Assembly (NCBI RefSeq): GCF_018080005.1
Contig: NZ_CP073015.1
Location: 62,001 to 126,000 of the forward strand
Length of the DNA: 64,000 nucleotides
From: Flavobacterium sp. CS20
Lineage (GTDB): Bacteria > Bacteroidota > Bacteroidia > Flavobacteriales > Flavobacteriaceae
Direction: 5' to 3'
This document shows positions 57,890-64,000 of the stretch, piece by piece (within the stretch, counting starts at the first letter, position 1; the number at the start of each line of letters is the position of its first letter). Made by a program: the position numbers and the translations under genes. The notes beneath the pieces were generated by a model. That model was not told where the DNA came from and searched no databases. It saw only the letters and a program-made list of their open reading frames with translations.

Positions 57890-58678
57890 TTAATTAGAAG
57901 TTTCTTTTAAAAGGTATTCAATTTGTTTTTCCGAATGATATTGAGATTTTGTTTGTGTAATTTTCAAAAGAGCAGAATTATGAGTTCTATCAAACCATAC
58001 ATAAGTAGTAGTTAACATTTCACTTGTGGAATTGTACTGCTCGACCTTATTTTCTTGTTTTTGAGTTATGTTTATTCTTAATACATCATTTATTTTTCTA
58101 TCTGGAAGAATAAGCGTTCCGTAACCATCCGCTTCAATTGTTACATTTCCATTGCCAGAAAAATTTAATCCATTTACATTATAAGATGAATTATAATTCT
58201 CACCTAATTTATCACCATAAGAGAATGGTCTTTGGGCAATCAACATTGGTTTTGTATATGAAATTTCTAAATTATGTTCATTACTAATAAAACCGACCAA
58301 GAAAGTTTTATTTTTATCTTTGTTTAGAAAAACGTAATCTCCATTTGAATATTTTTCAACTAGATTAGACTTCGGGAAGTTTTTAGATTCTGGTACCTTT
58401 CTGGAATTTACTATTTCTTCTATAATTTTATTTTTCTTAGGTTTAAGTTTAGAAAAATCCCACGTAACATTTTCTCCAGTATCTCCAGAGTAAATACTAT
58501 CTATTTCGCAATCTTGAAATATAAGAGTTGTTCCTGATTTAAAATTTTCAATATTTTTGAAGTTGTTCTGACCATTACTAGTAAAAAAAACCAAAAAGAA
58601 TAAAAGTTGAACAAGGCAAAAAACCTTACCTTTTTTTATCTTTAAATAAATATATTTGAAATTCGACATCGTAACCAA
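57890..58678 (-). CDS. Exported protein upstream of the RiPP precursor
   Basis: 262 residues. A hydrophobic segment (FCLVQLLFFLVFFTSNGQ) follows a basic N-terminus and acts as signal peptide. The start at 58678 may be too early; MSNFKYIYLKIKKGK four codons later is also possible. The mature protein is beta-rich with ITVTFDFSK-type and NGNVTIEADGYGTLILPD blocks, as in Bacteroidota exported proteins of unknown function. It is 75 bp upstream of the precursor gene in the same direction. A link to the RiPP (receptor, immunity) is only positional. Confidence 0.5.
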   Translation of the reverse strand: MVTMSNFKYIYLKIKKGKVFCLVQLLFFLVFFTSNGQNNFKNIENFKSGTTLIFQDCEIDSIYSGDTGENVTWDFSKLKPKKNKIIEEIVNSRKVPESKNFPKSNLVEKYSNGDYVFLNKDKNKTFLVGFISNEHNLEISYTKPMLIAQRPFSYGDKLGENYNSSYNVNGLNFSGNGNVTIEADGYGTLILPDRKINDVLRINITQKQENKVEQYNSTSEMLTTTYVWFDRTHNSALLKITQTKSQYHSEKQIEYLLKETSN

Positions 58679-58792
58679 AATAATGAATTTAAATATAAAT
58701 ATAAAAATAATAAAAGTATTTTTTTAACTAAATATTAACTTTTTAATTTTAAAAAATCAAATATTCTTTTTACTAGCAGGATGTTTTTTTTA

Positions 58793-58808
58793 TTCTGACT
58801 AACGTAAA
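58793..58808. repeat. 17 bp fragment of the array palindrome end
   Basis: TTCTGACTAACGTAAA, identical to the outer end of the palindromic repeats R1-R6 more than 33 kb away. It abuts the stop codon of the IS110-family transposase, so the element joined this sequence. Confidence 0.6.
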
Positions 58809-60141
58809 TTAAGTTGCTGTTTTACAGATATTTGCATTTAAGCCTAAATCTTCATTAGTTAATCCAAATTTAGCGATTTGTTTCCTCATTCTTTTGGCTA
58901 TGCCTAACTTTCTTTTTTGATCGAGGAATAGATATTCTTTTGGCGGTTTATAAGGTTCTTTTTTTGTAACCATATTCCATATGATTACACCCAATTTTCT
59001 TGCTGTTGCGCTTACTGTCGCTTGTCTTCCTTTTCTAAATGCGACACGCTTAAAGAAATCAGACAAGTGTGTATCTTTTAAATTTCCAATAGAATTAGTC
59101 GCTTGTCGTAATGCTATTTTTAATCTATTACTCCCTTTAGGAACTTTTGAACTAAGCACTTTACCGCCTGATATTTTGTTGTTTGGTGCTAGTCTTAACC
59201 AAGAGACAAATTCTTTTGAAGAATTAAACTTTCTAAATCCTTCCGGACCTATCTCTACCATAATACTAAGTATTGTAGCATGACTTACGCCTTCAATGGC
59301 AAGCAGATCCACACCTTCAAAATACTGATAAGCTACTTGATTAAAATCCTTTATTTTGGGAGCATTCTTATTTTCTCTTTTATAAGGTTTTGGATTGGTT
59401 TTTAGTTTTTTTAATTCTGGATTTGTGTCAAGATGCTTTTTTATGAATTGGTCTATCTGTTTATCGCAAGCCTTTAATTGTTTTTGTAAAAACTGATAAG
59501 TTTGAAATTCTTGTTTTAACCCAAAAAGAAAGTCTTCCTGTTATTGCCATGGAGGGCTTTTGCTATTTCTGCCTCAGACTTTCGGCAATTGTAGTGCCGA
59601 TGCTTAGCAAGTTCATTAGGGTCTAAATTTCCTTTGCAAATATCTTCTATGATTTTAAGACCTGTAAGACCACAAATGTCTTTAACTACAACATCAAGTC
59701 TAAAATTTAAAAACTTAAGTACTTTTGCATTTTTCTTGAAGTCAGCCACGCTTGATGTATAATATTGCCTCGCTGACGTGCATAAGTTCTAAGTATTTCA
59801 GTCTGCTGGTCAGGCAAAAAACTACTTGTAAGCAAACCTAATGCATGCAGTTTTTGAATCCATCTTGCATCTTTAACATCTGTTTTTTTACCTTTTGCGT
59901 GTTTGGTAAATTTTCCATTGCATAAAATAACTTCAAAATCATGCTTGATGAGTTCTGTAAAAAGATTTTGCCAATAATCTCCTGTGCTTTCCATGGCAAC
60001 TGAGGTAATGCCATAGCTTTTTAGGTGTTGACAAATTGCAGTAAGATCTTCTGCATAAACCCCAAATTCTTTTACATCTTCTAGGGCTTGTCCAACTGCT
60101 ACAAAGTGAGACCGACTTCCAATGTCAATACCTGTCTGCAT
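58809..60141 (-). pseudogene. IS110/IS1111-family transposase, frameshifted
   Basis: Three frames in order: 59707-60141 (DEDD domain: GIDIGSRSHFVAVG, AMESTGDYW, KTDVKDARWI), 59516-59749, then 58809-59312 (transposase_20 domain: IEGVSHATILSIMVEIG, FVSWLRLAPNNKISGG). The linking sequence 59313-59515 encodes a coiled coil in frame with the last piece. It is at least twice broken and inactive. IS110 elements lack standard inverted repeats; the ends could not be placed. Confidence 0.82.
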
Positions 60142-60302
60142 GTTGGTTTACAATTTCCATTTCTAACTTTTTCTTTCTTGCCATAATTGAAAAATATTTA
60201 AGTATTAAACAAAAAAGATCCTAAGGAAATGTATTTTTGTATTGAAAATTATTCTGAACGGGGTCTGCGAATTATCGTAGCCACCACTGAAATTATCAAC
60301 AA

Positions 60303-60330
60303 AGCCCTGAGAAGAGTCGGGGCTTTTTTA
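60303..60330 (+). terminator. Rho-independent terminator
   Basis: A stem GCCCTGA/TCGGGGC (one bulge) with loop GAAGAG followed by TTTTTT. It stands alone between the IS110 remnant and the AAA fragment, probably a remnant of a lost gene's end. Confidence 0.55.
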
Positions 60331-60467
60331 CATTTCAACCAGAATGAGCACACGGGCTCTATCTCAAGCACCATTTGAAAAATCGGTCTTACAAAGGATC
60401 ATTACAAAAATAATAACCAATATTTTATCGGCATCGTTAGCAATAGAAATTAATCGAGTTTCTTGAT

Positions 60468-60851
60468 ATGGGGAATGAAGCTCAACGCATTAAAAATATA
60501 AGCTTGACTTTAAAAATTATAACCAATCAGTTTAAAGATCTGCAATTATGGATAAGTGGTTCATCATCGTTTAATTTATTTAATGAACTCAATGAACCTT
60601 TAACTGGAAGAAAATGGGAATATGAGCTTTTTCCTATAAGTTGGGAAGAATATGAAAACCACGTTGGTTATTTAGAATCAAAACAAGATTTAGAAAATAG
60701 ACTTATTTATGGGATGTATTTAGAAGTCATTAATAATAAAAAAGGTGAAGAAAAGGAAGTATTAAAAAATCTAATCAACAGCTATTTATATAAGGATATT
60801 TTAGCACATGCCAAAATTAGAAAACCTGAAGTTCTTAAAAAACTTTTTTAA
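60468..60851 (+). pseudogene. AAA (DUF4143-type) ATPase, right fragment
   Basis: 127 codons: NEAQRIKNISLTLKIITNQF, LWISGSSSFNLFNE (sensor-like block) and ending RKPEVLKKLF. Its first ~278 bp repeat the end of the left remnant. The right copy has Trp where the left has TGA. It lacks the P-loop and the C-terminal DUF4143 domain. Confidence 0.8.
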
Positions 60852-61120
60852 AAACCTATAATGCTGAAAGTAAGCTTATTAATCGTGATAATTTCAGAGA
60901 ATTTGTAATTGTTTAATCCGGTTCATTTCTTTCAATAAAACATTGTTCTCAAATTCACTAAAGCTACATCGTTAATTTACTAATTCTCATAATATATTGG
61001 CATTAAGTAATTTTCAACAAAAGTTATGTATTGGTTTACTCCAAAAAATCACAAGTTTAACTTTGTTTTCTATGTTAAAATCCTAAATAGAACATCAGTT
61101 ATATTTTTAAATTTAATTCA

Positions 61121-61981
61121 CTAATGCGTTTTTGTCATACTTTCAGGCGTGCAAATGATAAAATTGGCAATGCCTTTATTTTCTTCTGTTAAGGTGTTAA
61201 TACTATCTTGTTCAACTGAACCAATAGTAATAATTTTGAGTTCTGGTTTTTTGTTTTTAAGATACCACGCTATGCCTTCAAAGTTATTAGAGTGATAGGT
61301 GCCGTTGTAATGAATAAATGTTTGTCCTTTTTCCCAACTTTTAAGTATGAAATGAGCCATCGTTGCATCTTTAATGGCTTGTGCTTTGGGTAAATTTTCG
61401 CCACCGTGGCCGTGAGCCATTTCAGTCATTTTTTTATAATTAGGCAATTCAGCATCATAACTTATGGGTAAAGGGGCGAAATATTTTTTGCCTTCTACGC
61501 TAATACTATCTAAGACTTCAAATCCATTTTTATAAACCATATTGGCATATCGTCTTGGAATATTGGTAGCAACAAATTTGAGTTGATGTTCTAATGCAAA
61601 ATCAACTAAGGGTTGATAATCGGTTTTATTATTAGTCCAAAGTTTAATTTCGTTTTTAAGCGTTTTGTAATCAAATTTTCCTGACAGGTATTCATCTAAA
61701 ACATACTGATTGTCCGCTTCAAACATTTCTGCACCAAGAACTAGATTTTCGTTGATTTGCTCATAAACATCTTTGGTCAACTCATATTGCAACCAATGAT
61801 TGATAGGATTGTTGTGTAATTCGCCAAATAAAATGATATCGGCTTTTTTAACTTCTTGAAGTAATGTTTTGTAGTTCGTTTTATTTCCTTTTTCATCAAA
61901 GAGTTGATAAGCAGGTTTATCTGACACAAAACTTGATGATATAATTAGCACTAACAACAAGGCAATCCATTTAAATCTCAT
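61121..61981 (-). CDS. ChaN-family lipoprotein-like protein
   Basis: 286 residues with an N-terminal signal (MRFKWIALLLVLIISSSFVS) and the ChaN/DUF399 fold: DIILFGELHNNPINHWLQYE and GAEMFEADNQYVLDEYL, MTEMAHGHGG, and FIHYNGTYHSNNFEGIAWYL. ChaN homologues bind heme in iron uptake. There is no lipobox Cys here, so it is probably periplasmic or membrane anchored. Confidence 0.82.
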   Translation of the reverse strand: MRFKWIALLLVLIISSSFVSDKPAYQLFDEKGNKTNYKTLLQEVKKADIILFGELHNNPINHWLQYELTKDVYEQINENLVLGAEMFEADNQYVLDEYLSGKFDYKTLKNEIKLWTNNKTDYQPLVDFALEHQLKFVATNIPRRYANMVYKNGFEVLDSISVEGKKYFAPLPISYDAELPNYKKMTEMAHGHGGENLPKAQAIKDATMAHFILKSWEKGQTFIHYNGTYHSNNFEGIAWYLKNKKPELKIITIGSVEQDSINTLTEENKGIANFIICTPESMTKTH

Positions 61982-62046
61982 AATGTTATTTTTAAGAAAG
62001 GTAAATATAAAAATTCTATTTCAAGAATATTTTTTAACTTTCTAAA

Positions 62047-62169
62047 GTTAGGGATGCGAGTGCTGTAAAGCAAAAATATGTCGAAAATGCCGTTGACGCT
62101 TTATTGGCTGGAGAAAAACCTAAAACCACATCGACCAAAGCGATTGTCTGTTCGATTAAGACCTTGTAG
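62047..62169 (+). pseudogene. Thioredoxin-family protein, 3' remnant
   Basis: The frame reads VRDASAVKQKYVENAVDALL, then AGEKPKTTSTKAIVCSIKTL and stop, matching the C-terminal end of AhpC/TSA-type thioredoxin proteins (usual KAIGCSIK). No 5' part is present upstream. A relic on the opposite strand to its neighbours. Confidence 0.6.
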
Positions 62170-62171
62170 AA

Positions 62172-63764
62172 TTAATTACTGTATTTTTTTTCAGATTTAA
62201 TGTATTTAAATACAGCATCAGCACAGCGTTCACCATCGATAGTCGCAGATACTATTCCACCGGCATAACCTGCGCCTTCTCCACAAGGGAAAAGACTTTT
62301 GAATTCTATATGCTGTAAAGTTTCTTTATCTCTTGGTATCCTCACAGGTGAAGATGTTCTGGATTCGGGTGCTAAAATGACCGCATCTTTATGGTCAAAG
62401 CCTTTCATTTTTTGGCTAAACTTTTTAAAACCCTCGCGCAGTCTTTTAGTTATAGCTATTGGAAAAATCTCATCCATTTCAACCGAAGTGGTTCCGGGGA
62501 AATAAGAGTTTTTCGGTATTGATACAGATTTTCTTTTGGCTAAAAAATCCTGAAGCCTTTGGGCAGGCACGCTTTGAGTTCCCCCGGCGAGTTGCCAAGA
62601 TTTTTTCTCTATGTGTTCTTGAAATTTTAAACCCTTTAAAGCGCCAAATTCTTCAAAACCTGTGAGTACTTCATTATCAACTGTAACGACTATTCCAGAA
62701 TTGGCGTAAGGATTATTTCTCTTAGACGGCGACCAACCATTAGTCACTACTTCGCCATCTGCTGTTGCACAGGGTGCCACTATTCCGCCAGGACACATAC
62801 AAAAAGAATACACGCCTTTGTTATCTACCTGCTCTACCAGACTATAGGCTGACGGCGGTAAGTATTCACCTCGATTTGGGGTTTTGTATTGGATTTGATC
62901 TATTAAAGATTGCGGATGTTCTACCCGCACACCCATTGCAAAAGGTTTGAATTCTATTTTTATCTTTCTGTCGTGTAAAAGATAAAAAATATCTCTTGCT
63001 GAATGGCCTGTGGCTAAAATACAAGCATCGGCATACATATTTGTTTTATAATTGACCTCAATACCAAGGATGTGTTTATCCTTAATTATAAAGTCAGTGA
63101 GTTTGGTATTGAAATGAATTTCACCACCATAATTGAGAATTGTTTCCCTTATTGCAGTTATAATATTTGGCAATTTATTGGTACCAATATGAGGATGAGC
63201 GTCAACAAGTATATCCTGACTGGTGCCGTGTTGAACAAAAGTTTGCAATACAGCGTTTATAGATTTTTTATGACCAGATCGTGTGTATAATTTACCATCT
63301 GAATAGGTTCCAGCTCCACCTTCACCAAAACAATAATTAGATTCTGGATTGACGATATGCTCTTTATTGATTTTAGCTAAATCTCTTCTTCTGGATCTGA
63401 CGTCCTTTCCGCGCTCAACAACAATAGGCTTTAAGCCATATTCCAAAAGTTTAAGGGCAGCAAAAAGTCCAGCATATCCACTACCTATGACCAAAACTTG
63501 TTTAGACTTCTCTGTAACTTGTTTGTAATTTCTAACTTGATTATCTTCCCAAATGACACGTTCATTATTTAAAGCATAAGCCAATCTGATTTGATATTTG
63601 ATTTGTCTGGATCTGGCGTCTATTGAGCGTTTTAAAATTTTAAAGGCTGAGATATTTTTTTCACTCACTCCGATTTTTTTAGCGAGTACTTTTTTGAGTT
63701 CTTTTGTGTTATGAGCCACTTCAGGATTGACTCTAATATCTACAGTATGAGGTTTTGATGTCAT
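62172..63764 (-). CDS. FAD-dependent oxidoreductase (NAD(P)/FAD, UDG-linked type)
   Basis: About 530 residues from ATG 63764 (MTSKPHTVDIRVNPEV); an ATG 33 bp upstream is less likely. The N-terminal small domain (about 1-85) precedes the Rossmann motif VLVIGSGYAGLFAALKLLEYG and ERGKDVRSRRRDL. Others: CFGEGGAGTYSDGKLYTR, ILATGHSARDIF, CMCPGGIVAPC and the terminal GEGAGYAGGIVSA. A cytosolic flavoprotein conserved across bacteria with unknown substrate. Confidence 0.88.
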   Translation of the reverse strand: MTSKPHTVDIRVNPEVAHNTKELKKVLAKKIGVSEKNISAFKILKRSIDARSRQIKYQIRLAYALNNERVIWEDNQVRNYKQVTEKSKQVLVIGSGYAGLFAALKLLEYGLKPIVVERGKDVRSRRRDLAKINKEHIVNPESNYCFGEGGAGTYSDGKLYTRSGHKKSINAVLQTFVQHGTSQDILVDAHPHIGTNKLPNIITAIRETILNYGGEIHFNTKLTDFIIKDKHILGIEVNYKTNMYADACILATGHSARDIFYLLHDRKIKIEFKPFAMGVRVEHPQSLIDQIQYKTPNRGEYLPPSAYSLVEQVDNKGVYSFCMCPGGIVAPCATADGEVVTNGWSPSKRNNPYANSGIVVTVDNEVLTGFEEFGALKGLKFQEHIEKKSWQLAGGTQSVPAQRLQDFLAKRKSVSIPKNSYFPGTTSVEMDEIFPIAITKRLREGFKKFSQKMKGFDHKDAVILAPESRTSSPVRIPRDKETLQHIEFKSLFPCGEGAGYAGGIVSATIDGERCADAVFKYIKSEKKYSN

Positions 63765-63949
63765 TTTTAAAATAAAATGCAAATGTAGGGATTTCAATCA
63801 GGTTTTGAATTGAAATTATTATGGGCGCTTATCTCCTAATGAATTCATTAAAGTTTTGAAATTACGATCTTAAATTTCAAGTATTTTAAATGAACGTAGC
63901 TGTTTGCAAGGCAACTTGAGTACATTTGCAATCAGAAACCAAAGAACTT

Positions 63950-64000
63950 ATGACCAATAATGACGTATTAAGAAGGTCGCACTATACTTTTAATTATTCA
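63950..64000 (+). CDS. DUF1456 (YehS-like) protein, 5' end only
   Basis: The ATG at 63950 opens MTNNDVLRRSHYTFNYS, the conserved start of DUF1456 proteins (usually MNNNDILRRLRYAL). The rest lies beyond the window. The function of the family is unknown. Confidence 0.65.
   Translation, partial: MTNNDVLRRSHYTFNYS

Noticed and set aside
60240..60300. GC-richer text before the terminator, considered as a tRNA or tmRNA end serving as attachment site
   Set aside because: No cloverleaf, T-loop GTTCRA or acceptor pairing could be drawn.

Overview
The window looks like a flavobacterial (Bacteroidota, Flavobacteriaceae-type) chromosome. It is strongly AT-rich. Core genes typical of that group are a fused ResB-CcsA cytochrome c maturation protein, a RibBA with a degenerate second half, an eIF1/SUI1-like protein, a DUF3276 protein, RNase Z next to a STAS-like protein, FKBP and other lipoproteins with acidic residues after the lipobox, and a LolA/LptG pair. 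No rRNA, tRNA or CRISPR array was seen.

Layout. (1) 1-3.0 kb: a decaying edge with a frameshifted dienelactone hydrolase, an IS4-family element and a broken aldo/keto reductase. (2) 3.1-25.45 kb: an array of about nine gene cassettes, all genes on the minus strand, each followed at its 3' end by a long imperfect palindrome of about 135 bp that behaves like an integron attC site. For four cassettes the first bases of the cassette are the exact reverse complement of the outer arm of its own attC, which is what integron recombination leaves behind. Five copies of a ~330 bp module hold the last 55 codons of a tyrosine recombinase followed by an attI-like junction; the recombinase reads toward the cassettes. 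No full-length integrase is present. Two near-identical group II introns of the attC-targeting type sit just beyond two of the palindromes, antisense to the cassette genes. Cargo: a TPR/Cas4-like nuclease with an SSB-like C-terminal tail, a YCF48-like lipoprotein, an SdpI-SdpB-SdpA-type set split by IS66, a single-chain ISP-type restriction-modification enzyme with a broken HEPN-motif partner, small membrane proteins, a Cys-bracketed hydrophobic lipoprotein, an S41 protease with a nonsense codon, and a cation efflux protein. (3) 25.7-51.9 kb: ordinary core genome (rnz, pyrB, pyrR, ccsBA, ftsK, lolA-like, lptG, ribBA, nitroreductase, eIF1-like, nucleoside phosphorylase, photolyase, argS, MutS-like, ABC exporter, FKBP, S4 protein, methyltransferase). 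(4) 52.2-60.85 kb: an island between two copies of part of an AAA/DUF4143 ATPase gene. It carries a broken IS3 element, a compact azol(in)e RiPP operon (small two-helix membrane protein, SagB-like dehydrogenase, YcaO with a C-terminal PxPxP, E1-like/RRE protein, and a 240-residue precursor with a Cys/Ser/Thr-rich core), a secreted protein, and a broken IS110-family transposase. (5) 61.1-64 kb: core genes again (ChaN-like, FAD-dependent oxidoreductase, start of a DUF1456 gene).

The two most interesting regions are the integron-like array with repeated integrase 3' ends and the RiPP operon with an unusually long leader. Many genes carry single-base breaks. Some lie in core genes next to short homopolymers and could be sequence errors; others (IS66 insertion, internal deletion) are clearly real.
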